This document shows positions 24,581 to 35,751 of a stretch of 62,563 nucleotides of DNA, in pieces. The notes under the pieces were generated by a model, which ran no database searches, was not told the DNA's origin, and saw nothing but the letters and a program-made list of their open reading frames with translations. Every line of letters begins with the position of its first letter. The first letter of the stretch is position 1. Source of the DNA: Papiliotrema nemorosa (Eukaryota; Basidiomycota; Tremellomycetes; Tremellales; Rhynchogastremaceae); NCBI GenBank assembly GCA_032158125.1, contig JASKOT010000054.1, forward strand, positions 1-62,563. Reading direction: 5' to 3'. Position numbers and translations under genes: made by a program.

Positions 24581-25387
24581 CTATACCAGTATATACGCCG
24601 AGAACAGCCCGAACATCGAGACAATCGCCAAAACCGAGCTAGCACAGAGATTACCATGTCCCATTGAGGACGAGTACCCGGTGATGAGCAAGTTTCGAGC
24701 GATAGACTGATTGACGCATGTCTCAAAAGTCTCATTGAGATTGTTTGGACCGAGCGGGTTGTTCACGCGCATGAATACCATACTCGCGTCCCGATAGCTC
24801 TGTAACGTGACATTGGTCGTCAAGTCGTTTGGGCCAAGGCCTACAGTACCGTCACAGTCGTACCCCACACTGGGAGCCATATAGCTGAGCGATTCCGCAT
24901 CGCCATAAACGACGTAGGAGATACTGGTCCCGTCGATGTAAGCGACGTTGGGCGAAATCCCAAAGGAGAAGAGGAACCCGCCTGGTCGTGATTCACCGCT
25001 GGGACTCCCTCCTTCGGGAGTATTGGTACTCCAGGTGACGGGCCAGAAGCCAAAGGATAGCGGAGGCGAGTTGTTGAGAGGACGATCCCAGCCAAATGAT
25101 GGGATGGTATCGGGGTCGGTCCACAGCTTTGCCAACAATTTGGCCGGGAGTACACTGCTCCATCTGGATGCTGGACCCATCGTGCTAGTGTCCGAAGTGA
25201 TCGTGGGTCCCAACGCAGTGGTGAGAGATGTGGGAAGCACGGCTCTTTCAGCTGAAGCCATCAGTTTGTTTCCTCGACTTGCCTGTGGAGATCTGGCGGG
25301 CATTTGCTCACCATTGAGCGGCTTGGCCGACGCAGGCACAGCCAACAACAGAGCGTAGATGGCGCAAGAGTAGATTTTGACAAACAT
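24581..25387 (-). CDS. Secreted, probably GPI-anchored surface protein
   Basis: This is a single-exon gene of 268 aa. The N-terminus is a clear signal peptide (YSCAIYALLLAVPASA) and the C-terminus is a hydrophobic tail (SSVLAIVSMFGLFSAYILV) preceded by small residues (GYSSSMGHG), as in GPI-anchored proteins. The lumenal part has several N-glycosylation sequons (NVT, NET, NQS) and a pair of cysteines flanking an Asn-rich stretch. I do not recognise the family; it shows neither a CFEM pattern nor a catalytic motif. It converges with the siderophore-type transporter, 123 bp apart. Confidence 0.75.
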   Translation of the reverse strand: MFVKIYSCAIYALLLAVPASAKPLNGEQMPARSPQASRGNKLMASAERAVLPTSLTTALGPTITSDTSTMGPASRWSSVLPAKLLAKLWTDPDTIPSFGWDRPLNNSPPLSFGFWPVTWSTNTPEGGSPSGESRPGGFLFSFGISPNVAYIDGTSISYVVYGDAESLSYMAPSVGYDCDGTVGLGPNDLTTNVTLQSYRDASMVFMRVNNPLGPNNLNETFETCVNQSIARNLLITGYSSSMGHGNLCASSVLAIVSMFGLFSAYILV

Positions 25388-26198
25388 GATGTGAACGAGT
25401 GGAATGGGCTATACGGGCGACCAGGCCTGATATTTGTATTCATTTGTAGACTCCTGTTGCGGTGTCGATAGCGTATCTCGAGGTGGGACATCTCAACACT
25501 CGCTAGCGAGCCGAAATGCAGTCGCAAGGCACTCCCATTGAGCAACAGATGCCACTGAAGAATTCGAAGATTGCTATCCGCACTTCAGTCGTACTCTATC
25601 GCGCGGAAGTTGACAGAGTTCATTGACCGAAGGTCTATTAATAAGTAGATGGATATTCCCTCACTCTGTCCCTGCTGAGGCTCTGCTGGATGTCTCTGAG
25701 AGAGGAGTTAGGAGATTAGTAATCAGTCTGTCAATCGTCGGGCGGAAATGGCGCCAGAGATGTGATCCTGCCCTGTGACCCAAGAGGAGTTCCGAGTGGA
25801 GGCGATGATCCGTCCCTTTTGTACTGCTTGGATCAATCGTATCAGTGTGTAAGTCATGCGGCCATACTTGAAGATAGAATTGATCTTGCCAGCGAGCGCT
25901 GATCCTCTGTTGTCAATGTAGCAAGATGGATGGGTGCTTTGCCCTGCGCTGTGCTCGCTGTGGGTGATTGTATAAACAGCTGTGAATGGTTATTAATAAT
26001 CCGATCCGTCTGTGGTTTATTCCCCCTTTGCGACAGTTCGAACCCCCCTCTCGTCTCTATCCCCTTGACCCCCGATGCATCCACAACGAGAGAAGCGCAG
26101 TGATGAGATCATTGACCGCGCTGCTTCGAGCTGCTCCATGTTGGACCATTGGACGTCTATTATGCGTGTAGAGGAACGTCACGAGCCTTCATCACACA
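25388..26198. promoter_or_regulatory. Divergent promoter region
   Basis: This 811-bp spacer lies between the surface-protein gene (minus) and the phospholipase D-like gene (plus). A/T-rich islands occur near 25635-25650 and 25990-26000. A tRNA-B-box-like word at about 26034 was considered and rejected. No gene was found. Confidence 0.4.
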
Positions 26199-28517
26199 AT
26201 GTTGTCTCGACAGCTCATCGACCATATTCATAACCCCGCCTCAGTCACATCCGAGTATGCTGTATCACCCAGTGGAACATCTGTACATCAAGTTGCCGAG
26301 AAGCTATACCCACATGAAGCTCATCACCACGAGCCGGTCAAAGAACAGACCGACCCGTCCGATCAGAGTAAATTGGACAAGGTCTTGAACAAACTTCACA
26401 TTGGCCATGACAGTCCAGCCAAGAGCGACAAATGGGCTCATCAACATGGAGCAGCATGGGAACAATGGCAACGCATGAAGCAGCCCACAGCAGATGACCT
26501 TGAGATCATCAAGTCTTGCGGACAATGGGGGTCTGCACAGCCCAGCGAGCTCTTCTTGACCGTGAGTAAACTTGGATACCGCGCTCACGATCAGATCTAT
26601 GGGCAAGCCTTACTAGCGCTGGAAGACAACTCAATCAGGGGTATGGTGTCTCCGAGCTTGATGGCGAGTTCGGGTGTGATACCTTTGACCATCGTCAGCG
26701 TCATCCCCGATATCATACAACATCATGCCGACGTGATTGTACGCGCAGAACACGAAATTTTTCTCGCGACGAGTGAGTCACAAGCCTGGTTGATACTGAA
26801 TGTAGACTATTGGGAGGCCTCCGGGGCCGCGAAGACGATCACCGATGCGTTCAAGGAGCTGTCCAGGCGGGTCATCGAGGCAAAGAGGGAGCCCGTGGTT
26901 GTCAAGCTCAGTGAGTATCGCCTATCGACCCGGCTCATCCAATAGTGTACGATCGAGGCAATCCACACCAGGTCATCGAGCCACACCAGACTGTACCGGC
27001 CGAGACGTACACCGGAGACAAAGTCAAGCTGCCTCACCCGGAAGAGATCCCCGGGATTAGGTTGGAGGTGCAGAATTATCATCAACCGCCTGTGGGGACG
27101 TTCCACGCAAAGTATATGGTGGTGGACCGCAAGATTGCCATCCTCAACAGTAACAATATCCAGGATCGAGTCAACGTGGAAATGATGTGCCATATCGGTG
27201 AGCCCGACTCAAAAACATAACGCTGACGAGCAGAGGGACCCATCGTGCAAGGGTTCTACGACTTGGCTCTCCTTAGCTGGTCAAACGATATGAATCCCCG
27301 TCTTCCCCTTCTGGCCTCTCCCACCACCTACCCCGTCGACCTGGGTCAGGATCACTTCTCCTTTGGGACCGCCCATCCCATGGTCAGCGCAAAGGGAGAC
27401 TTGCACGCCAAGGCCGAACAGAGCAGACAGACGTTGGAGGATCATCACGCTTTTGCAGAGGAGCATCTGGGCAAATGGGATCAGTCAAATGCTGATGAGG
27501 CTGAAAGAGTGGATAGCCAGTTCAGCGATAACGCTGCCATCACAGCGCATCTCAGTGAGGCTGTGGAGAGACGCGCAACTGAAGGCAGATACTGGGGCAA
27601 AGATCACTTCGAACGATGATACCCCCCTCAACACGGAGCCTTTCCGACCCGTCATCCTTCATTCCCCTCACGACCCGGTACCCATGGCTTTGGTATGCCG
27701 ACCACCCCGTGGCAGTGAGTCTTCACCTGCCCGACTATTTCATACTGAACGTCAGAACCCGGGCATGGAGACACTCTTGTTCCACAGGATCAAGCTTTCC
27801 TCGCGGGATTCAAGTTTGCAAAGAGTCGGGTTTTCATGTGAGATCCGGTCGCAACTATCAGCTGATATATAGCCAGACGCCCACGTTCAATGCGTGGCCA
27901 GTGGTGCAGGCTGCCCTCGAGGCGGTCAGGCGAGGGATCCTGGTGGAGATTTACGCCGATCTCGGTTTCAACGACGAGGTGGGTTTGAATACGTACACCG
28001 CTGATCAAGAGGGAGAGCTGCTCCCTTTCCAAGGCGGCACAAACGAGATGATATCGACCCAGATGTACGGTTCTCTGGAGGATACCGAGAAGGATCGACT
28101 AAAGATCTATTGGTACACGGGCAAAGACCAAAAGACACCGCTCAATGCCAGTCACAAGAGTCGAAACTGCCACGTCAAGCTCATGAGTGAGTGAGCGCGT
28201 TGTCAGCGCTGAAAAGAGTCGTCGACGAGTCGGTCATTATCCAGGGCAATGGAAATCAAGATACCCAATCTTGGTTCCATTCCCAAGAGGTGAATGCCAT
28301 GACGGACTCGCCCCTGCTCGCCAAGGAGATACGACATGGTATCGACGCGAACCAGAATACCAAATATTACGGTTTGGTCGATCCAAAAGACGGTCAATGG
28401 CGAGATGTCAATGGGCAACTCCTGCCAGGAACAAAGCCACCGCCCAAGGGACCGCTGAAGAGTTTGGTCGGAGTGAAAGGTGCGGTCCAGCGGGTGAGGG
28501 GAGAGGGTGGATTCTAA
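26199..28517 (+). CDS. Phospholipase D-superfamily protein with two HKD motifs
   Basis: This is a PLD-fold phosphodiesterase or phosphatidyltransferase. Eight short introns are needed; the first is 26562-26594 (33 nt, stop-free). Spliced landmarks are MVSPSLMASSGVIPLTIVSV, EIFLATNYWEASGAAK, MYDRGNPHQV, then HKD1 in TFHAKYMVVDRKIAI with NSNNIQD. Next come EGPIVQGFYDLALLSW, VILHSPHDPVPMAL, IQTPTFNAWPVVQAAL, and LLPFQGGTNEMIS. HKD2 is SRNCHVKLMIVDESVI, assembled across the last intron, with GNGNQDTQSWFHSQEVN. The end is AVQRVRGEGGF. Both His-Lys-Asp sets are intact, so it should be active. The apparent frameshift near 27600 disappears when the intron beginning GTGAGG (34 nt) is removed. The substrate is unknown; fungal homologues are mostly annotated only as PLD-like. 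Confidence 0.88.
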
Positions 28518-28704
28518 TGTCCGAAGACTGGAGGTTCATGACTTTGGAAAGACCAACAAGACGGGTTGGCACTGCTTACCTCTTCATGCAGAGTGTGGGA
28601 GTAGATCTCTGCCGGCCAGATCAACGAGAACGACGTTTATCACATTGCGCATTATATTCACTTTGCTGCTCGACACCGATCACCATTCTTATGAGATCTG
28701 GTAC

Positions 28705-31601
28705 CTAGATTGACCAAGAGTCACCGGGATTCATCCATCCTTCCTTTTTCACAATATACCCGTCTGAACATGGAGCGCTGACCTTGACATACCACGCCTG
28801 GAACCCTTTATCCATGACGAGCTGAAATCAGCCAATGATTCAGATGCGTCTTCTCACCTCGGCAGATTGCAATTGCCCATCAGACCAAGTCGCGTTCAGG
28901 CCGATCCCCCCTCGGATTCTGGCACCCGTGACGGATCCCGATGCCCATGCATCGGGGATGGCTCGAAGAAGATTGACCGTGAGAGGTTGATCGAGTGCGC
29001 TTGGCGCAGGGACATTGGCTATCGCATTCTGAAGTTAGCCTTGACCGGGATCTGACCCACCATGACGTATCCCACGGCACCTTCATTGGCGTCGATTTGG
29101 AAGACACTGTTGTTTTTCTGCCAATAAATGTCGAGCATGTTTCCGTTGAAATCTTCGCTGATCATGTACTAATCTCAGCTGGCTGCGGGAGGTCTATGCT
29201 CACCTTGAAGAGATGATGGGCGTAGGAAGCATTGCCCAGGGAGGCATACACTGCAGCTCGGTGCATCTTTGCCCATCCATAGTGCGTCGCGTTTCCTCTG
29301 GCCTCAAGCGACGTCGTGACAGCTTGCGTGACCTCGTCTTGGGTGTATTCTGATCCATTGTAACTCGTAAGTACGCTCCCTGGGTAGTAGCCCGTCAAGT
29401 GGGAGATATGTCGATGGACGTCGGTTTGATTGTCCGCATCGAATTTCCATTCTTGAAGCTGACCCCATCGTCCGATTCGCACACCGATATCCATCCTGCT
29501 CAACGAGTCCTCGACGCGGCCGTACCAGTCGGCATCGTCGACGTTGACCAACGAGTATGCCTGGAGTGCGATCTGGAACAGCTCTTGGACTGTTTGTTGG
29601 TAATGGGCACACCCAAATGTCGCGTTGAGGTGAGTAGGCTGCTCGGGCGAGTTGCAGGGAGCGACGACGAGCGATCCATCGTTGAAATATTTGTCTTCAA
29701 ACAGGTTGTCGAGCCAAAAGTCGGTGGTGGACTATGGTGAGTACTCGCAATTCACTTGGGCCATGCCGCACCTTGATGATAGGCCACCCTGTGGTTGACA
29801 TGAAATCTTCTTCACTATCGCCAAAGATGTAATGATCCCAAAGCTGCTGGACCAGCCAAGCGCCTCCAGCTTGATAATCGCTCCACTGCTGACCGGACAC
29901 TTGATCCTTGACTTCGGTACCTCCAAGCTTCATCCCAGTGTATCCGAATGGATTCCTGTTGTCAGTGAACACTGATGACTATGCTCACATTTCATCGTGG
30001 CTGACCCAGCCGGAAGAGTCGTACAAGAAGCTGGCAGTCTCGGCTCCTCGAGGCAACCAGGTCTTTTGCATCAAAGCCCAGAGCGTAGGGGTCAACTTGG
30101 AAAGACCCGTCGTCTCTGCGGGCCAATAGTTCATCTGCAGGTTGATGTTGGCACTGAAATTAGCATCCTACACAGCATAGAGCTCACTGGAAATCGGATC
30201 CCCATTGAGTCGAGGTGTGGTATACACATGAATTGTTCGGGGCGGCTACACCATTCTGATTCGAGTTGTTGAACTCGTCGACCTCGCCATTGCACAGATA
30301 CTGCTGAGCAGCGCCCGTCCAGATACCTTGCAAGCTGCAGGGCAGTGTGCCTCGTGCGGAAGAGATGAGCAGATATCGACCCATGTTGAAACTGCTCATC
30401 AGCATGAGCCAACCAAGTCGCCTTACATTAGCTCATCCAGCTGGACATTGCCTTGGTCAATGGTATAGACATTGAGGAGTTCTTGGGTAGTAGCCGAAGC
30501 GTTGGTCTCTGTAGCTCCGAGATCAAGCTTGACAGCATCGTACAAAGCGTGATAGTCTTCTTGGTGGTGGTCAAACAACGGTTGAAAGTCGACACACGAG
30601 GCGTTGATAATCTCGACGACATTGTCATGGAAAGGTGTCCCGGTGAATGAGTAGTTGGTCTCGGACGTGCCAGCGTCAATGTTGTACTCTGTGTCACCCG
30701 CCAACACACAGGTGACCCATGTAGAGTTGACCACGGAGAGTGTTGCGTTTCCGGCGATGGAGGAGGAACAGCTGATGGATCCGTCCGATCGGCACCGTGT
30801 TTGAATCTCATACTGCATTCCATTGGGTTCCGCTTGTCCTTGGTACGACAAGGTGGTGTTGTCTACGCAAGTGACATCTGCTGTCAGTCGGGAGCATGAT
30901 GGTGAGCTCACTGGCTGTAGAGAGATCCCTAACAGTGTTGAAGCCGAATTCTGTCGAAGCGCTGGCAGACGACGCAGCGTGATAGACGCATTGCTTCTCG
31001 GGGTACGAGCAGAAGGTCGTTCGGTTGTAGTCTACACCCTGGGAAGACCATGTAGCTCCGGCGTAGCCATCATCCAAACTGAGCCATCGCTTGTAGTCGG
31101 TATATGTGACATTGTCCTTTTTAGCAAAAAACCAACCTGCCGTGGTCTAGGGTCAGGCTCTCCTCCCCATTTCACACTCACCAGAGAACCATAGTTGTCT
31201 GCAGACTCTTGCAGTGCCGTCACGCTGGAATTGCCTTGGCTGAAGATCGAAGCACGGATGTTGTCAAGCAGAGTGGGATCGTTCGGCGACGTGGGGTTCC
31301 CGCCGTTGTACATGTTGGTATCTGACCGGTTTAGAGGGCCTCCAGTCCACAGCGTATCGAGGTCTGCTTGTTAGGTCCATTCAATTTGGGACTCACTGAG
31401 ATGCATCTGGTCAACGACAGGATCACCACCTGTCGATATGCCCATGTACCCATTTCCAAGCAAGTAATCTGGAGATCAGCGACGCTGCTAGGTGGCCTCA
31501 CAATCGGTGTAGAAATCATGGCCTGGCTTTCGATCCCACAAGACCTGTGGTATGGCAGATGCGACCGAAGCGAGTGCCAGACTTGCGACAGCTTTCTTCA
31601 T
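28705..31601 (-). CDS. Secreted GH95 alpha-L-fucosidase-like glycoside hydrolase
   Basis: This is an extracellular inverting alpha-fucosidase/galactosidase of family GH95. Start 31601 gives a signal peptide (KKAVASLALASVASAIPQ), followed after short introns by DYYLLGNGYMGIS, MHLNLDTLWTGGPLN and ASIFSQGNSS of the N-terminal domain. The core has RYLLISSARGTLPCSLQGIW, NINLQMNYWPAETTGLS (family Asn pair), YQAGGAWLVQQLWDHYIFG, RHISHLTGYYPG and QID. The tail has SGSVTGARIRGGIGL and ends in NPGDSWSI. About ten introns. Two oddities: the usual QIDGNFG reads QIDANEG, and roughly 35 extra residues lie between IWTGA and WGSDF (30200-30310), which may hide an intron I could not place. It lies on the same strand as the cupin and sugar-transporter genes. 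Confidence 0.87.
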
Positions 31602-32096
31602 CTTGATGCGGGGCGCTTTGGGCTGCAACGGGATTCAAGCTTGATATGATATACCTCTTGAGGCCGGACAAATCTCCGTACTAGGGTGACTGTCCCTGTC
31701 CTGGAGCTGCTATGCATCGTATCAGTTGTCTGATTCTGAATGGAGATGGGTGGAATGATCTGCATCCATGTGGATATCCCGGAGAATGCCCCGGTCGAGG
31801 ATCCTGTTTAGCGTCCTTTTCCGAGCACCCCAATCGGGTGCCTCCTCTTCATTCAGCATGCATCCCCCTATCGGGCGGAAGGGAGCATTTCGGACGAGCT
31901 GCGTCGCCGGTTCTTTCACCGACACTGCGACAAACGGAGAAAGGCGTTGATGCATCATGACGTCTGGTACAATCGCTGATGCGAGTTATGGCGATACCTG
32001 GCCGGCAGCTTCACCGACAGCTCTGATAAAAACGACGAAGCATCCCGGCACCGGGCTTTTGCGAGGGACCTCGAGAGGTCCTACTTGCTTCTCTGC

Positions 32097-32651
32097 TCAG
32101 AAATCCACATCTGCCAACTCCTTTCCACCTTCTTCCCCGACTTTCACCGGAGAGGCAGCCACGATCACCGAGTACCATTTGGCTCCCTCTGGTCCTGCTT
32201 CCCAAGCATGCAATGTTCCCGTCTGGATCACCACCTCTCCCGCCTTGACCTCTGTCCTCTTCTCCTTTCCGCCCGGTAAGGGCGTGATGAGTGTCACGCT
32301 TCCTTCAATGATGATATTGTAGTCGACAGAGCTGGTCCGGTGATAGCCGACTGTGAACCCGGGAGCTAGGTCGGTGAAACCACCCTTGGATCCGCCAGGA
32401 AACACTACACCTGAGACCCGCTTGACCGATTGGTCTATGCTTTCGGGCGTCAAGTGGTGGGGGTTAAACGTGAGGAGATTGGAATGAGAGTAGAGGGTGT
32501 TCAGATGGGCACCTCCGTCGAGGACCGAGGTGGTAGGAACCAGGTCGTCATAGATGATCACATTGCTTCCGTCCGTATCGGAAGGGTCGTGCGAGGTGAT
32601 GATTCGGCGAGGTGGTGCTACCGGCTGTGTACGTTTGGCATCCCAGGACAT
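32097..32651 (-). CDS. Single-domain cupin protein
   Basis: This is a 184-aa intronless protein with an RmlC-like cupin fold. The core motif 1 region is GYHRTSSVDYNIIIEGSV and motif 2 is AGEVVIQTGTLHAWEAG, giving His residues for a possible metal site. There is no signal peptide, so it is probably cytosolic. Similar fungal cupins are usually unannotated; sugar isomerase, dioxygenase or binding roles are all possible. Its position between a GH95 enzyme and a sugar transporter, all on the minus strand, suggests a role in using the released sugar, but that is inference. Confidence 0.8.
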   Translation of the reverse strand: MSWDAKRTQPVAPPRRIITSHDPSDTDGSNVIIYDDLVPTTSVLDGGAHLNTLYSHSNLLTFNPHHLTPESIDQSVKRVSGVVFPGGSKGGFTDLAPGFTVGYHRTSSVDYNIIIEGSVTLITPLPGGKEKRTEVKAGEVVIQTGTLHAWEAGPEGAKWYSVIVAASPVKVGEEGGKELADVDF

Positions 32652-32945
32652 CTCGAGTGTCGTGATGGAAGTTTGAGTTGGACAACGCAGCAGCTACGCG
32701 CTGGATCATGATATAGATTGCGTCGGTGGATCGGTGCAGCAGTCGGACCGATGCAATGCCGGTCAAAGTTCAAATTCGTGCAAGTATGATATAAATCTGC
32801 ATAGATCTTCATTTGTCGCGGCAGAACCACGTACCACGGCGACCGGCTCCGTACTGCATACACATGCTGACTGCAGCCAGGGTCTCCGCCTTTCACATTG
32901 CTACTGCGCCTAGAGCGCGAGATTGCTCCCCACTTCAGGCTCAGC

Positions 32946-35309
32946 CTAGTAATGAATCCGAGGGGAGGGATCCTTTGTGCTCCTCAGAATGTAGCGTCGG
33001 AACCACCACGGCAACACTCGGGTGGTTTGATGACGAGCAAACTCGCTTGTTGGGATGGAGAACACCTAAAATGAGTATTCCTATCAGTCTGAGGGACAGC
33101 GAGATCTCACCTGGTCAATCTCCTCAAGCGTAAGCTGCTTGGTCTCTGGGAACACCAGGAATAGCATGACAAATGCAATCGCATTCAATCCCGCATAGAA
33201 TCCAAAGGCTCCGGGAGCAGTGAAGGCCCTCAAGAGTCGAGGGAACGTCAGAGCCAAAACGGAGCTGAAAAAGTTGGTCACGGCGATCGCCCATGCGACG
33301 CCTTGCTCTCGTTGAGCGAGCGGGAATACTTCGGCGGCGTACATGTTGCTGCATCTCAGCAGCGACACGGTGTAATAAGAATGACACTCACGGGACCGGC
33401 CCTTCACCGATAGAGTAGAAAGCGGTAAAGAGGTAGACGAAGACGGCTACCAACGTCGTTCGAAGCTTGAGATCCTTGATCGTTAGTCATCCACAGGGAC
33501 CTCACATTCATCGGCTTACCTCGATGAAAAAGCACATGCCTCCAGCAAGTAAGGTCCAGCACATGTTGGCTGCAAGGTTAAGCACAACGCGATGGGAGTT
33601 TGGTCCACTCACGGAAAGTAGCCAGCAGCAAGCTTCGACGGCCGACTGTAGATGAGCAAGCTACAGAGCTATATAAGTGACGCCACTAACAAGTGTCAAT
33701 AGTGAAGACTGCGGGGAAGGCAAAGACAAAGTTGACGGCTCCGAAACCTGAAGAGTCAGCCCGTTCGCAGGTCACTAACATACCGATCGAAGCGTATAAA
33801 GCCTGAGTCGCAGTGTACCCTCCTTCAACGAAGATTGACGAGCTGGAATGAGCAAATGATGACGCCAAAGCAACTTGCCTGTAGAAAGCCATGATGTTGA
33901 TTCCACACATTTGCTGGGCAAGCATGACGGCTGAAGCCGCATAATTGGCACGACGACATCGAGCAATGGTGAAGATTTCCTTTAACCGGGAGAAGTATGT
34001 TTCACCTTGGACAATCTAATCTCAGTATGAACCGGATATCAGGCAGACGACATACCTTGGACTCTTCGACAAACTGGACATAGGCGTAGTAGAGATCACG
34101 CGCAGCTTGCAGGTCGGTCGAACGCAGCTTTCTCATGGACGCCCATGCATCTGCCATCCGGTTCTTCTTCATGTACCATCGAGGGGACTCTGGGCACATG
34201 TAGATCAAGATGGCCAAGGGGACCGCAGGGATAAAAGCTGATCCCAGTTGAAGTCGCCATGTGATCCGTCCCGCGTCCTGTGGATCAGCATAAATGTTGC
34301 AAAGATGTCCTTGCCTTTACGACGGCATTAGCGCAGAATCCAATGAAGATCCCAAAGGCTGTCCAGCTGTGCGGTCAGTAACAAATTATCCTCGAGGGTG
34401 GACTCACAGCTGCCATCCCATCACTAGAGCCCCTCGGATCCTGGCAGGTGCTAGCTCTGCGGCATACATGGTCACGGTCGCCGCTGAGTATCAGCGGTGG
34501 ATCCGTTGTATGGCTTACCCTTTGCTCCCAAACCCAATCCCAGAATCAGCCGAACAGCCAAGAGAGCTTGCCACGAGTGGGTAAATCCAGAGGCGATTGG
34601 CGTAGCGATGAGCACAATCGAAGTGATGAAGATCTCGCCTCGTCGACCGAACCAGTTGTTCAATGGATCGCTCACTTGAATCAGCCATACTAAGCACAAC
34701 CCTGAGCTTCTACATACACCAAACTCCGGCGAGTGCGGCAGAGATGTACGGTGCCGAATTGACGAATCCTACTTTCCATTCATCGGCAGCTCCTCCAGGT
34801 TCTCCGACAGCTCGAGCGATACCAAACTCTTGAGGGAATGAGAGATCTGTGGATGAGTTCAGAACCTTCAACATGACTCACTAGCTCCGTTTGACCCGGT
34901 CTGATCCCATCCTTGAGTTGCTGCGCCGATCGCGCAGACAAAGACTGATCGTCAGTCGTCGTCTCGGCGACTTGGACAAACCTGTAAAGTACAGAGCAAA
35001 AGGTCCAGACCACTTGTGCGCTCGCTCATAAGCTAGCGCCTCCTTGTCATCGTGAGTCAGCTCCTCGAGACTGTGAAAGTGCTCGGGGTTCTGGGCGACT
35101 AGGCTTCCCTTGTAGAACAATTCTTCGTACTCGTCGAGGTGGTGTGCTTTGACAAAGGTCTGCACACCATCACGGAGCTGATCCTTGGTCTGTCCGTGCA
35201 AGGCGTTGATGACTAGTTGCGACTCTGCGCCATCTTGCGGGCCTTCGAGATGCTGAGCAGGGTAGAAGACATCGTCTTTCTTCTCAACATCATGAGCGAT
35301 TTGCGCCAT
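32946..35309 (-). CDS. MFS sugar/polyol transporter (SP family)
   Basis: This is a twelve-helix plasma-membrane sugar porter, split by about ten introns. It starts at 35309 ([13 protein letters not shown]). The long cytosolic N-terminus contains [15 protein letters not shown], typical of a fungal monosaccharide/polyol transporter subgroup. Landmarks are [41 protein letters not shown] (PESPR motif), [62 protein letters not shown] and [18 protein letters not shown] (PETK motif). The C-terminus is [17 protein letters not shown]. It is divergent from the Myb gene at 35752. The substrate is probably a neutral sugar or polyol; the GH95 neighbour makes a released monosaccharide plausible. Confidence 0.87.
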
Positions 35310-35751
35310 CTTGGTGGGTTGTTTGCTTTGTTTCGATGAGGCGGGGCCTTGAGGGCGTTGTCGGGTGACAAATGGGGCGAGGATTGGAGGTTTGGGACTC
35401 CATGGTCAGCGTTCTTATACATGCGTCGATGACTCGTGTATAAGCGACTCGGGTCCTTCGGCGGATTCCAAGAGACATGCGGTAAGAGCAGATGGGCTCC
35501 AGACCAGAGCCGCCGGGAGAATGCATCAGGGTGACTCGGGCAGTGACTCGGTGCAGCTAGAGTTGTTTTGACTCGGGTCCAGTGGATGAGGGGCTTTGAC
35601 AGTAGGATCTCGGGGCTCTCTTGACCGAACGCCTCCTTGGCGATGGGCTATAATTTGATGTGTCTTCGCTTCTAGCACGCATGCTAAACGAAGCCAAGAT
35701 GTTCGAATTGACCGTTTTCTCCCTTCTGGTTTCAGTAGCGACCATGTCAAT

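Noticed and set aside
25980..26060. tRNA gene suggested by a GTTCGAACC box
   Set aside because: No A box or cloverleaf can be drawn upstream.
27540..27620. Apparent frameshift in the phospholipase D-like gene
   Set aside because: A 34-nt GTGAGG...GGCAG intron with an AACTGAA branch point joins ITAHL to NTGAKITSNDD in the correct frame.
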